A DNA stretch of 45,367 nucleotides from Mycolicibacter algericus DSM 45454 (GCF_002086455.1 NZ_MVHC01000028.1:1-45367); one strand, 5' to 3'; positions 28,339 to 37,012 are shown, counted from the first letter of the stretch. Translations and numbers: made by a program. Notes: generated by a model from the sequence alone, not told the origin.

Positions 28339-30420
28339 ATGACAGCACGGCCGCAAGCCCAGGCGATTCTGGAGCAGCTGGCCGGACCGCAGGCGCTCCT
28401 GCGCGACGACCAGTGGGCCGCGATCGAGGCGCTGGTGGTCGGGCGCCGGCGCGCGCTGGTGGTGCAGCGCACCGGGTGGGGCAAATCGGCGGTGTACTTC
28501 ATCGCCGCGAAGCTGTTGCGTGCGGCCGGGCACGGGCCGACGGTGATCGTCTCGCCGCTGCTGGCCCTGATGCGCAATCAGGTCGCCGCCGCCGAGCGGG
28601 CCGGGGTGCATGCCGCCACCATCAACTCCTCGAATGTCACCGAGTGGGCCGAGGTGCAACGTCGGGTGGCAGCCGGTGAGCTGGACGTATTGCTGGTCAG
28701 CCCGGAGCGGCTCAATAGCCCGGACTTCCGCGACGAGGTGCTGCCCGCGCTGGCGGCCCGGGCCGGGCTGGTGGTGGTCGACGAGGCGCACTGCGTCTCG
28801 GACTGGGGGCACGATTTCCGGCCGGACTATCGGCGCATCCGCACTTTGATCGCCGACCTCGGGGCGGGGGTCCCGGTGCTGGCGACCACGGCGACCGCCA
28901 ACGATCGGGTGGTCGACGACGTCGCCCGCCAACTCGGGGTGGGCGGTGCCGACACCCTGGTGCTGCGCGGCGGTCTGGACCGGGAGTCGCTGCGGTTGTC
29001 GGTGGTGGCCGCCGGCGGCCCGGCGCAGCGCGCCGCCTGGATCGGCGAACACCTCAACGAGCTGCCAGGCTCTGGGATCGTCTACACGCTCACCGTGGCC
29101 CAGGCGCACGACGTGGCCGCCGATCTGCGTGCCCAGGGCTTCGCGGTGGCGGCCTATACCGGTTCGACCGACTCCGCCGACCGGGAGCAACTCGAGGCCG
29201 ACCTGCTGGCCAACCGGGTCAAGGCGCTGATCGCCACTTCGGCGTTGGGTATGGGTTTCGACAAGCCGGACCTCGGATTCGTGGTGCACCTTGGCGCGCC
29301 GTCGTCGCCGATCGCCTACTACCAGCAGGTGGGGCGGGCCGGGCGTGCCACCGCCAGCGCCGAGGTCATCCTGCTGCCCGGTGCTGCCGACCAGGACATC
29401 TGGCGCTACTTCGCCTCGCTGGCGTTCCCGGCGGAGTCGTTGGTGCGCAAGGTGATCGGCGAGCTGTCGCTCGATCAGCCGCTGTCGACGCCGGCGCTGG
29501 AGGCCCGGGTCGACCTGAATCGGTCGCGATTGGAGATGGTGCTCAAGGTTCTCGACGTCGACGGCGCGGTCCGCCGGGTCAAGGGCGGCTGGCTGGGCAC
29601 CGGTGCGGAGTGGACCTACGACGAACCGCGCTACCGCAAGCTCGACGAGCTGCGCCGCGGCGAGCAGCAGGCGATGCTGGACTACCAGAGCACCGATGGC
29701 TGCCGGATGAGTTTTCTGCGCGCGCAGCTCAACGACCCCCAGCTGCGCGAGGGCGAGCGTTGCGGGCGGTGCGACAACTGCGCCGGGCCGCGGTTCGACG
29801 CCGAGGTGGATCCCGCCGCCGCCGCAGCCACCCGGGAGCGGCTGATGCGCCCCGGCGTGGAGCTCACCCCACGCCGACAATGGCCGTCCGGACTGGCCCA
29901 GCTCGGTGTCAAGCTGTCCGGCCGGATCGGCGACGGGCCGGAGCCGGGCCGGGTGATCGGCCGGCTCACCGACCTGGGCTGGGGTGTTCGGCTGCGGCGG
30001 CTGCTCGACGAGCCGGACCGCGAGGTTCCCGACGACGTGGTGCGGGCGGCGGTGTCGGTGTTGGCGGGCTGGGACTGGCAGACCCGACCCACCGCGGTAC
30101 TCGGGCTGGATTCGGCCACGCATCCGGTGCTGATCAGCTCACTGGCCGACCGGCTGGCGCAGCTCGGCCGCCTTACCCGGCTGGATACGCTGCGCTACGC
30201 GCCGGACCGGCGGCCGGTGACCGCGGCGAACTCGGCCTATCGGGTCGCGGCCCTGCAGGGCGCCTGGCAGCCGCCCACCGGTCTGCCGGCCGATGTCGGC
30301 CCCGTGTTGCTGGTCGACGACGTGACCGATACCGGGTGGACCCTGACGATGGCCGCCCGGGTGCTGCGCGCCGCCGGTGCGCCGCAGGTGCTGCCATTCG
30401 CGCTGGCCAGCATGAACTGA
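28339..30420 (+). CDS. RecQ-family helicase with C-terminal PRTase-like domain
   Basis: The product is 693 residues. The N-terminal part is a superfamily 2 RecQ helicase: Walker A RTGWGKS (44-50), motif II DEAH (148-151) followed by CVSDWGHDFRPDYRR, GMGFDKPDL, and motif VI QQVGRAGRA. A four-Cys zinc site follows (one Cys in DGCRMSFLR, then CGRCDNC). No HRDC domain is present. The last 190 residues instead carry a phosphoribosyltransferase-like fold with the PRPP-loop motif VDDVTDTGWT (659-668). This unites DNA unwinding with possible nucleotide binding, a fusion I believe occurs in some actinobacterial RecQ proteins; the PRTase substrate is unknown. It has no clear link with steroid degradation but begins seven bases after hsaF. 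Confidence 0.9.
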   Translation: MTARPQAQAILEQLAGPQALLRDDQWAAIEALVVGRRRALVVQRTGWGKSAVYFIAAKLLRAAGHGPTVIVSPLLALMRNQVAAAERAGVHAATINSSNVTEWAEVQRRVAAGELDVLLVSPERLNSPDFRDEVLPALAARAGLVVVDEAHCVSDWGHDFRPDYRRIRTLIADLGAGVPVLATTATANDRVVDDVARQLGVGGADTLVLRGGLDRESLRLSVVAAGGPAQRAAWIGEHLNELPGSGIVYTLTVAQAHDVAADLRAQGFAVAAYTGSTDSADREQLEADLLANRVKALIATSALGMGFDKPDLGFVVHLGAPSSPIAYYQQVGRAGRATASAEVILLPGAADQDIWRYFASLAFPAESLVRKVIGELSLDQPLSTPALEARVDLNRSRLEMVLKVLDVDGAVRRVKGGWLGTGAEWTYDEPRYRKLDELRRGEQQAMLDYQSTDGCRMSFLRAQLNDPQLREGERCGRCDNCAGPRFDAEVDPAAAAATRERLMRPGVELTPRRQWPSGLAQLGVKLSGRIGDGPEPGRVIGRLTDLGWGVRLRRLLDEPDREVPDDVVRAAVSVLAGWDWQTRPTAVLGLDSATHPVLISSLADRLAQLGRLTRLDTLRYAPDRRPVTAANSAYRVAALQGAWQPPTGLPADVGPVLLVDDVTDTGWTLTMAARVLRAAGAPQVLPFALASMN

Positions 30421-30441
30421 CAATGCGAGTACCGTCGAGTG

Positions 30442-30705
30442 ATGAGCGGCATTACTCGAGCAATTGTGGTGGGTCTGCTGAGCATGGCCGGGGTACTGGC
30501 ACCGGTGGCCCACGCGCAACCGTGTGACCAAACCGTCGGGGAATCCATCGACGCGTACCTGAACCGGCATCCGGATGTCCGGGCCGAGCTGGACGAGAAG
30601 GGGCGGCAGGAAGACCCTGGTGCTCCGAATCCGGCGTTGTCCTATCTGGAACGGCACCCGAACGTGCGGCAGGCGCTGATCACGTTGTCGCAGCAATGCG
30701 TGTGA
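30442..30705 (+). CDS. Hemophore-related small secreted protein
   Basis: The product is 87 residues, with a signal peptide (about 1-25, cleavage at AHAQP), a Cys pair (after the signal and at the C-terminal QQCV) and two short HPDVR/HPNVR motifs (YLNRHPDVRAEL and YLERHPNVRQAL). This matches the mycobacterial hemophore-related family, small exported helical proteins compared with the heme carrier Rv0203. Heme binding is inferred. ATG 30442 is preferred over GTG 30439; no strong ribosome site is visible. Its 3' end overlaps that of the EthD-like gene on the other strand by 26 bases. Confidence 0.8.
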   Translation: MSGITRAIVVGLLSMAGVLAPVAHAQPCDQTVGESIDAYLNRHPDVRAELDEKGRQEDPGAPNPALSYLERHPNVRQALITLSQQCV

Positions 30706-31396
30706 ACGGCGACCGCAGCAGGTAGCGGCTGGTGGGCACCGTGTCGATGTTCTGGTGCGCGCCGAAGGCACTGACACTGGCCAGCAGTCGGTTGAGCCGG
30801 TCGGCCAGATCGGCCTCGTCGGCCGCGCCGTAGAACGCGTATGGATCCGACACCGCGCCGTCGGGGAACAGTTCCTCGACGATGCCGTCGATCGCCGGCG
30901 CATCCTCGGTGAGCGCGCGGACCACGACGTTCTGGGTGTAGCCGAAGGTCGCCTGGGTATCGATCGCCACCTGGGTGTGGTCGACGTGCCAGCGGTGCAG
31001 CCAGCTGCCGTGATCCAGGTCGGGGGGCCGGCGCAGCAGGGCCACGTTGGCCAATCCCGGAGTGCGGGTGCCGTCGCCCGTGTCCGGTGGCGGCATTGGC
31101 GTCGATTCGGTCACCAGATACGCTGCCGCCGAATCGGATTCGGATTCGATCAGCGCGATGGCGGCCCGAGCCTGCGGGCCGTAATACTGCTCGGTCCACA
31201 GGCTGATGACTGCGGCGACCGGCGGATCCAGTGTTGTCAGGGTCATCATGGCGTCGCGCACCGGCTCGTCGCGCACGTTGACCGCCAGCCCCGGAAGTCC
31301 CAAATCCAGCAGCTCCGCGGCTACCGGCCCGCGCAGCTTGCGGCACCATTCCTCACTGAAATCGGCTGTCCGGGCGATGATCACGACCTTTTCCAT
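30680..31396 (-). CDS. EthD-domain protein
   Basis: The product is 238 residues. The C-terminal half has the EthD/dimeric alpha-beta barrel signature, HGSWLHRWHVDHTQVAIDTQATFGYTQN through IDTVPTSRYLL, preceded by a diverged copy of the same fold (about 1-100). EthD proteins support some P450 or monooxygenase pathways; their chemistry is poorly known. ATG 31396 is preceded by AGGAG. It is the last gene of the IclR-led operon, nine bases after the LLM gene. It could be an auxiliary factor or isomerase for that pathway. Confidence 0.78.
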   Translation of the reverse strand: MEKVVIIARTADFSEEWCRKLRGPVAAELLDLGLPGLAVNVRDEPVRDAMMTLTTLDPPVAAVISLWTEQYYGPQARAAIALIESESDSAAAYLVTESTPMPPPDTGDGTRTPGLANVALLRRPPDLDHGSWLHRWHVDHTQVAIDTQATFGYTQNVVVRALTEDAPAIDGIVEELFPDGAVSDPYAFYGAADEADLADRLNRLLASVSAFGAHQNIDTVPTSRYLLRSPFTRIAATT

Positions 31397-31405
31397 CGGT
31401 GTCTC

Positions 31406-32335
31406 CTAGGTTGCGGCGGCGCGGAACGCTTCGACGAGTTCGCTCAGCAGCTTGGTGGCCCGCTCGGCGTCGCGCGGCAGTGAGCAGGTGACACGTACGT
31501 CGGTGACGCCGGCGGCCACCAGCGCCGGCGCCGATGCCACGGTTGCCGCGGCATCGAGGGAACCGTCAGCGCGTTTGACGGTCTTCGCGTGGCCCAGCAC
31601 CTGCAGGCCGGTCGGATCGCCGCCGAGGCCGGTGATGCGGTTCTTCATCGCGGCGATGGCACCGGCGGGGTCCCGTATCGCCGGACCCCACGGGATCCAG
31701 CCGGTCCCGAACCGGGCCAGCCGGCGTGCCACCGCGTCGTTGACGGTGCCGCTGACCCAGATCGGAACACCGCCCGGCTGCACGGGCTTGGGCATCTGAT
31801 GAATGTTGTCGAATGACAACTCCGGTGAGGCGTAGCTGCTGCGCTGCTGGGTCCAGAGTGCCTGGCACACCTCGAGGGTGTGATCCAGTAACCGCCCGCG
31901 GCGCTCGAATACCAGCCCGGCGGCCTCGTATTCCTCGCGTTGCCAGCCGACGCCGACGCCCAGATCCAGCCGCCCGCCCGAGAGTACATCCAGGGTGGCC
32001 AACTGCTTGGCCAACACCGCCGGTCGGCGCAGCGCCGCCAGCAGGACCGCGGTGCCGAGCCGGATCCGGGTGGTTGTCGCCGCCAGCGCGGTCAGCACGA
32101 TCAGCGGGTCGAGCCATTGGCCGTCGGGCCCGGTCGGTTGTCGGCCACCGGCGATCCCACCCAGCCGGGGATCGGCGTAGGCGTCCGGGTTCTCGCCGAA
32201 CACCACATGGTCGGAGACGACGACCCGATCCACCCCGGCGGCGTCCATCGCGGCGCCCAGCGCCAGCGTGGCCTCCCAGTCATGGCTGGGATCATCGGTG
32301 AAAGTCTTCAGCTGCAACGAGATCTGCGGTGACAT
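31406..32335 (-). CDS. LLM-class F420-dependent oxidoreductase
   Basis: The product is 309 residues, a bacterial luciferase-like TIM barrel. Seen: LGAAMDAAGVDRVVVSDHVVFGEN near the N-terminus, TRIRLGTAVLLAALRRPAVLAKQLATLDVLSGGRLDLGVGVGW (the usual strand 4-5 flavin/F420 signature), EVCQALWTQ, and a VTCSLPRD C-terminal part. Such enzymes use F420 (or FMN) to oxidise or reduce alcohols, aldehydes or lactones. ATG 32335 overlaps the SnoaL-like stop (TGATG), so the two are translationally coupled. Substrate unknown. Confidence 0.88.
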   Translation of the reverse strand: MSPQISLQLKTFTDDPSHDWEATLALGAAMDAAGVDRVVVSDHVVFGENPDAYADPRLGGIAGGRQPTGPDGQWLDPLIVLTALAATTTRIRLGTAVLLAALRRPAVLAKQLATLDVLSGGRLDLGVGVGWQREEYEAAGLVFERRGRLLDHTLEVCQALWTQQRSSYASPELSFDNIHQMPKPVQPGGVPIWVSGTVNDAVARRLARFGTGWIPWGPAIRDPAGAIAAMKNRITGLGGDPTGLQVLGHAKTVKRADGSLDAAATVASAPALVAAGVTDVRVTCSLPRDAERATKLLSELVEAFRAAAT

Positions 32336-32799
32336 CACGTTCGCACCTTTCGGGCCGGCCGGGACTCGATCGCGTCGATCGACAGCGCGCGCACCGCGAT
32401 CCGCCAGCCCTGCTCGCCGCGGCGGTAGACGTCGCTGTAGCGCAGGTACCAGACGTGGTCGGTCAGCTTGCCGTCGCTGTCGATCCAGTGATGCGCCACC
32501 CCGGCGATCTGTCCGGTCGCCGTGTCGCCGGCGGCGGTATCGGAGGCGGTGTAGATCTCGCCGAGGATGCCGTGCTGGGTCCGGGTCACGCCGCCGAGCG
32601 CGGACAGCGCTTCTCGGACCCCGGCATGGCCGGTGTGACGCACGTGCGGCTCGAGGTGCTCCGGTGGTTGCGGCACGATCAGTTCGGCGTCGGCGGTGAA
32701 CAATTCGGCCACTTCGTCGAATCGGCGCGCATCGACGTAGCCGGCGTAGCGGTGCACAAGCCCCGACACTGCCAGCCGGTCGGCCATCGGCAAGCTCAT
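32335..32799 (-). CDS. SnoaL-like (NTF2-fold) protein
   Basis: The product is 154 residues with LAVSGLVHRYAGYVDARRFDEVAELFTADAEL, the typical NTF2-fold helical start, then GHAGVREALSALGG and VAHHWIDSDGKLTDHVWYLRYSDVYRRGEQGWRI. SnoaL_4-type proteins include steroid isomerases, dehydratases and cyclases as well as non-enzymatic ligand binders. ATG 32799 overlaps the stop of the IclR gene (ATGA). Together with the LLM and EthD-like genes it looks like part of a small-molecule catabolic set. Confidence 0.82.
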   Translation of the reverse strand: MSLPMADRLAVSGLVHRYAGYVDARRFDEVAELFTADAELIVPQPPEHLEPHVRHTGHAGVREALSALGGVTRTQHGILGEIYTASDTAAGDTATGQIAGVAHHWIDSDGKLTDHVWYLRYSDVYRRGEQGWRIAVRALSIDAIESRPARKVRT

Positions 32800-33767
32800 G
32801 GCGCCGACCCCAACAGCGACGTCGGCTTGCTCCCACCGAGTTGCCCGGTGAGCGCGTCGGCGGTCCGGAGCAGCCCGCGCGCCCATCTGGTGATCTCGGT
32901 GTCGGTCAGTGCGCGCTGGGCGTGCAGCGAAACCACCATCGCCTGACGTTGATGATGGTCGTACACCGGCGCCGAGATGACGCTGATGTCGTGGCGCTCA
33001 CGAGTGCCGGCCACTCGGGTTTTGTCGCGCAGGTACACCCGCTCGCCGATGTCGGAGACCAGTTCGCCGAGCAGGGCGCGCAGTTCGTCGGGCAGGTCGC
33101 TGGACAGCCCCGCCATCATGGCGTAGAGCCGCTGCCCACCCGGGGTCAGCCGCTCGACCAGGTAGCCGTCCGACCGGCATTCGGCGACGACGCGCCGCAG
33201 CCGTTCGCTCTCGGAGCGCAGCGGAATGGTGGGTTGCCGGGCCAACCAGTCCTGCAGGGCGGCGTCGTCCCAGAGCACGAACATCAGTCCCACCGGCGGC
33301 GCGAACGGATAGCTCTGGCCGGCCTGAACTCCCAGCCGCGCGTTCGGGGCCGCGACCAACTCCAGAACCGTGATCCGGTCGTCGAGCACCGCGCTCAGCG
33401 CTGCGGACGTGGCGAACTCCACCGAAAGACGCCGCAGTTGTTCACGGGCTGCCGGGCCGACCCGCAGCGACTGCTGGGCGGCCCGGCCGAGCGAGATCAG
33501 CCCCGGACCGAGCCGATAGGTCTTGTCCGGGTCGTCGCGCGTCAGGTAGCCGGCCTGGGTCAGCGTGGTGGCGATGCCCAGGCAGGTGGGCTTGGACAGG
33601 CCGGTCCGGCGGGCGAGGTCGGAAAGCCCGAAACGCTGGTCGGGGTGCTGGGCCAGAAAGTCCAGCAGCGCCACCACCCGTTCGGTCGGTGGCGACGACC
33701 GCGCCGATTGTCGGGGCGCCACTTGCCCAGACGCCGGTCGTCCAGACGGTTGTACGGGCACACCCAT
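32796..33767 (-). CDS. IclR-family transcriptional regulator
   Basis: The product is 323 residues. A winged helix-turn-helix domain is at about 25-85 (RVVALLDFLAQHPDQRFGLSDLARRTGLSKPTCLGIATTL, wing YLTRDDPDKTYRLGPGL). A GAF-like effector domain follows (LRRLSVEFATSAALSAVLDDRITVLELV, ending QAMVVSLHAQRALTDTEI). It is the first gene of a four-gene operon and divergent from the DUF1214 gene; palindromes in the gap are likely its operators. Effector unknown; steroid or side-chain intermediates are possible by context. Confidence 0.9.
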   Translation of the reverse strand: MGVPVQPSGRPASGQVAPRQSARSSPPTERVVALLDFLAQHPDQRFGLSDLARRTGLSKPTCLGIATTLTQAGYLTRDDPDKTYRLGPGLISLGRAAQQSLRVGPAAREQLRRLSVEFATSAALSAVLDDRITVLELVAAPNARLGVQAGQSYPFAPPVGLMFVLWDDAALQDWLARQPTIPLRSESERLRRVVAECRSDGYLVERLTPGGQRLYAMMAGLSSDLPDELRALLGELVSDIGERVYLRDKTRVAGTRERHDISVISAPVYDHHQRQAMVVSLHAQRALTDTEITRWARGLLRTADALTGQLGGSKPTSLLGSAP

Positions 33768-33802
33768 TGCCGCATGGTAGCGCGACCATCTAAAGTCGGT
33801 TC

Positions 33803-33835
33803 GAGATATCTACCATCTCGGTTCATTATTGAACC
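33803..33835. promoter_or_regulatory. Candidate IclR operator between divergent operons
   Basis: Two adjoining inverted repeats: CGAGAT (33803-33808) with ATCTCG (33815-33820), and GGTTCA (33820-33825) with TGAACC (33830-33835), inside the 96-base gap between the IclR gene and the DUF1214 gene. No KstR-type site is present there. Confidence 0.6.
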
Positions 33836-33863
33836 AACCGATGATCAGTGAGGTGCTGCCGCG

Positions 33864-34994
33864 ATGTACTCCGAGCCACTGACGGCCGCGATCGCCGAGG
33901 CGGAGAAGCTGGTCGCCGCCGCCCCCCACATCGAGTCCGAGGCCGACCTGCTCGAAGGTCTGCAGTACCTCGCCGGCGGGATCGAAGCGTGCGTGCATGC
34001 CGCGTTCAACTCTGAACGCGACCACCCGTTCCTGCTGTCGGGCACCGGACCCTTCACCAAGATGGGCCTGGACAATCCCGACACGTTGTATTTCGGCACC
34101 GTGGTGCGTCCCGGCAACGACTATGTGGTGCGCGGTGTCCGGGGCACCACGACCGACCTGAGCTTCCAACTGCTCGGCGGCGAGTACACCGACGACAACG
34201 TCCCGGCCAGCGAGGCGGCGTTCGACGACCGCGAACTCGATATCTCGGCCGCCGACGGCAGCTTCGAATGGCGGTTCCGTCCGAAGACGCCGGCGCAACT
34301 GGTGATCCGCGAGGTCTACAACGACTGGAGCGCCCGGCGCGGCACACTCTCGATATCCCGGACCGACACCGCGGGCACCGCCCCGCCGCCCCTGACTCCC
34401 AAACTCATCGAGAAGCGTTATGCGGCAGCGGGAAAGCAACTGATCAATCGGATCAAGACCTGGCTGGCATTCCCGCAGTGGTTCTACCTCAATCTTCCGG
34501 TCAACACCATGGTGGCGCCGCGGCTCACGCCCGGCGGGCTGGCCACCCAGTACTCGTCGGCGGGGCACTACGAGTTGCGGCCCGAGGAGGCGCTGCTGAT
34601 CACCCTGCCGGTGTCGGATGCGCCCTACCTGGGTTTCCAGCTGGGCAGCCTGTGGTACATCTCGCTGGATTACATCAACCACCAGACTTCGCTGAATGCG
34701 ACTCAAGCGCAGGCAGACCCGGACGGCAAGATCCGAATCGTGGTCTCCGACACCAACCCCGGCATCACCAACTGGGTCGAGACCCTTGGTCACCGCCGCG
34801 GCTTCCTGCAGTTCCGCTGGCAGCGCGTGTCACGTCAGCTCACCGAGGCCGACGGGCCGACCGTCGAACTCATCGGCGTCGACGCGATTCCGGCGGCACT
34901 GCCCTTCTACGACCACAACAAGATTTCGCAAGAGGACTGGCGAGCGCGTATCGCGCTGCGGCAGCGCCAAATCGCCAACAGAATGCTGGGGTGA
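33864..34994 (+). CDS. DUF1214-type conserved protein (Rv3531c-like)
   Basis: The product is 376 residues and matches the position and length of M. tuberculosis Rv3531c, a DUF1214 family protein of unknown activity found with cholesterol-catabolic genes. Seen: YLAGGIEACVHAAFNSERDHPFLL near the N-terminus, then a mainly beta-sheet body (FQLLGGEYTDDN, FEWRFRPKTPAQLVIREVYNDW) and PYLGFQLGSLWYISLDY. No signal peptide. ATG 33864 has a GAGG-type ribosome site. It begins an operon with the SDR and the sulfotransferase, with overlapping stop and start codons. Confidence 0.85.
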   Translation: MYSEPLTAAIAEAEKLVAAAPHIESEADLLEGLQYLAGGIEACVHAAFNSERDHPFLLSGTGPFTKMGLDNPDTLYFGTVVRPGNDYVVRGVRGTTTDLSFQLLGGEYTDDNVPASEAAFDDRELDISAADGSFEWRFRPKTPAQLVIREVYNDWSARRGTLSISRTDTAGTAPPPLTPKLIEKRYAAAGKQLINRIKTWLAFPQWFYLNLPVNTMVAPRLTPGGLATQYSSAGHYELRPEEALLITLPVSDAPYLGFQLGSLWYISLDYINHQTSLNATQAQADPDGKIRIVVSDTNPGITNWVETLGHRRGFLQFRWQRVSRQLTEADGPTVELIGVDAIPAALPFYDHNKISQEDWRARIALRQRQIANRMLG

Positions 34995-34996
34995 AG

Positions 34997-35779
34997 ATGA
35001 CCGGAATGCTGAGCGGAAAAGTCGTGGTGATCAGCGGGGTCGGGCCGGGGCTCGGCAGTACGCTGGCGCACCGATTCGCGGCCGAGGGCGCCGACCTGGT
35101 GCTGGCCGCCCGCAGCGCGGACCGCCTCGACGAGGTCGCGCAGCAGGTCCGCGCCGCCGGGCGTCGCGCACTTGCGGTACCCGCCGACATCACCGACGAC
35201 GACCAGGTAGCCAACCTCGTCGAGGCGGCCACCGGCGAGTACGACCACATCGACGTGCTGATCAACAACGCCTTCCGGGTGCCATCGATGAAGCCGCTGG
35301 CGCAGACCAGTTTTCAGCACATCCGGGATGCCATCGAGCTCAGCGGTCTCGGTGCGCTGCGGCTAACGCAGGGGTTCACTGCCGCGCTGGCCGAGGCCAA
35401 CGGCGCGGTGGTCAACCTGAACTCCATGGTGATCCGGCACTCCCAGCCCAAGTACGGTGCCTACAAGATGGCCAAGGCGGCGCTGCTGGCGATGTCACAG
35501 TCACTGGCATCCGAACTGGGAGAGCAGGGCATCCGGGTCAACTCCGTTGCGCCCGGCTACATCTGGGGCGACACGCTGCAGGGCTACTTCGCCCACCAGG
35601 CCGGCAAGTACGGCACCACCGTCGAGCAGATCTACGCCGCCACCGCCGCCAACTCCGACCTGAAGCGGCTGCCCACCGAGGATGAGGTGGCCTCGGCGGT
35701 GCTGTTCCTGGCCAGCGACCTGGCCAGCGGGATCACCGGCCAGGTGCTCGACGTCAACTGCGGGGAGTACCACAACTGA
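34997..35779 (+). CDS. Short-chain dehydrogenase/reductase (Rv3530c-like)
   Basis: The product is 260 residues, the same as M. tuberculosis Rv3530c. It has the NAD(P)-binding motif SGVGPGLGS (13-21), NNAF, and the catalytic Tyr156-x3-Lys160 pair (YKMAK). A hydroxy-acyl or hydroxysteroid substrate is likely, not proven. ATG 34997 matches the family start (MTxMLSGKVVV); GTG 34991 overlaps the DUF1214 stop. Its stop TGA overlaps the sulfotransferase ATG (TGATG), so the three genes are coupled. Confidence 0.92.
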   Translation: MTGMLSGKVVVISGVGPGLGSTLAHRFAAEGADLVLAARSADRLDEVAQQVRAAGRRALAVPADITDDDQVANLVEAATGEYDHIDVLINNAFRVPSMKPLAQTSFQHIRDAIELSGLGALRLTQGFTAALAEANGAVVNLNSMVIRHSQPKYGAYKMAKAALLAMSQSLASELGEQGIRVNSVAPGYIWGDTLQGYFAHQAGKYGTTVEQIYAATAANSDLKRLPTEDEVASAVLFLASDLASGITGQVLDVNCGEYHN

Positions 35780-36924
35780 TGACGCCACGTACCGATGTCG
35801 GAACCGTCGAGGATCTGCATGCCTCGGCCACCAAGATGGTCGGCCTCGACGACTTCGGTCCCGACGACGACAACTACCGTGAAGCCCTCGGCGTGCTGCT
35901 GGAGTCCTACCGCACCGAGGCCGATCTCACCGAGCTGGGCAGCAAGATGAACCGGTTCTTCCTGCGCGGTGCGCTGGTGGCCCGGCTGTTGGCCCAAGCC
36001 GGTTGGAAGCAGCATCCCGAGTACGCCGAGGTGGCCGTCGAACGGCCGATATTCGTCACCGGGCTGCCCCGCACCGGCACCACCGCGTTGCACCGGCTGC
36101 TGGGCGCCGACCCGGCGCACCAGGGCTTGGAGATGTGGCTGGCCGAATTCCCGCAGCCGCGCCCGCCGCGTGAAACCTGGGAAGACAACCCGGTGTTCGC
36201 GCAGATGCAGGCGCAGTTCGCCCGGCACCACGACGAGAACCCGGACTACACCGGGCTGCACTTCATGACCGCCGACGGTCTCGAGGAGTGCTGGCAGTTG
36301 CTGCGCCAGTCGCTGCATTCGGTGTCCTATGAGACGCTCGCGCACCTGCCGAGCTATTCGCGCTGGCTCTCCGAGCAGGATTGGATCCCGTCATACCGGC
36401 GGCATCGCCGCAACCTGCAGCTGATCGGGCTCAACGACCCGGATAAACGTTGGGTGCTCAAGAATCCCAGTCACCTGTTCGCCCTCGACGCGATTATGGC
36501 TGTCTACCCGGACGCGCTCATCGTGCAGTGCCACCGGCCGGTCGAGACCATCCTGGCGTCGATGTGCTCGCTGGCCCAGCACACCACCGAAGGTCAGTCG
36601 AACACCTTCGTCGGCGCGCAGATCGGCATCGACGAGATGGAGACCTGGGCCCGCGGACTGGAGCTGTTCAACAGCCAGCGCCCCCGCTACGACCAGGCCC
36701 AGTTCTGCGATATCGACTATCGCGAGTTCGTCGCCGATCCGCTGGCGACCGCGGCGGGCATCTACGAACGCTTCGGCCTGCCGTTGTCGGATGAGGCACG
36801 TCAGGCGATGGCCGACGACTACGCCGCCAGCCAGACCGGACCGCGTGCGCCCAAACACGAGTACTCACTGGAGGATTACGGGCTGACCACCGAGCAGGTC
36901 CGGGAGCGTTTCGCCGGCCTGTGA
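35779..36924 (+). CDS. Sulfotransferase-family protein (Rv3529c-like)
   Basis: The product is 381 residues (M. tuberculosis Rv3529c 384). The PAPS-binding 5'-phosphosulfate loop TGLPRTGTT is at 94-102 and a 3'-phosphate-binding region CHRPVETILASMCSL lies in the middle. Domain Sulfotransfer_3. It would transfer sulfate from PAPS to a hydroxyl of a lipid or steroid, but the acceptor is unknown. It is the last gene of the DUF1214-SDR-sulfotransferase unit. Confidence 0.88.
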   Translation: MTPRTDVGTVEDLHASATKMVGLDDFGPDDDNYREALGVLLESYRTEADLTELGSKMNRFFLRGALVARLLAQAGWKQHPEYAEVAVERPIFVTGLPRTGTTALHRLLGADPAHQGLEMWLAEFPQPRPPRETWEDNPVFAQMQAQFARHHDENPDYTGLHFMTADGLEECWQLLRQSLHSVSYETLAHLPSYSRWLSEQDWIPSYRRHRRNLQLIGLNDPDKRWVLKNPSHLFALDAIMAVYPDALIVQCHRPVETILASMCSLAQHTTEGQSNTFVGAQIGIDEMETWARGLELFNSQRPRYDQAQFCDIDYREFVADPLATAAGIYERFGLPLSDEARQAMADDYAASQTGPRAPKHEYSLEDYGLTTEQVRERFAGL

Positions 36925-36942
36925 GCCGAACCCCTTGCGCGA

Positions 36943-36994
36943 GTGTGCGCGTCCCCGGCCGACACGCCGGCCAAAACACCGGGTTTGCGCACAC
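36943..36994. terminator. Inverted repeat between convergent genes
   Basis: GTGTGCGC (36943-36950) and GCGCACAC (36987-36994) flank an inner CCGGC/GCCGG hairpin (36955-36970). It lies between the 3' ends of the sulfotransferase and the Rv3527-like gene, so a two-way terminator is likely. Confidence 0.5.
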
Positions 36995-37012
36995 CCGCGA
37001 ACGGCGAGACGG

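Noticed and set aside
26184..30123. Long minus-strand open frames opposite hsaG, hsaF and the RecQ-like gene
   Set aside because: Arg/His/Gly-rich shadow frames; the plus-strand genes are well conserved families.
33810..34793. Minus-strand open frame opposite the DUF1214 gene
   Set aside because: It overlaps a conserved protein and the IclR gap; no motif.
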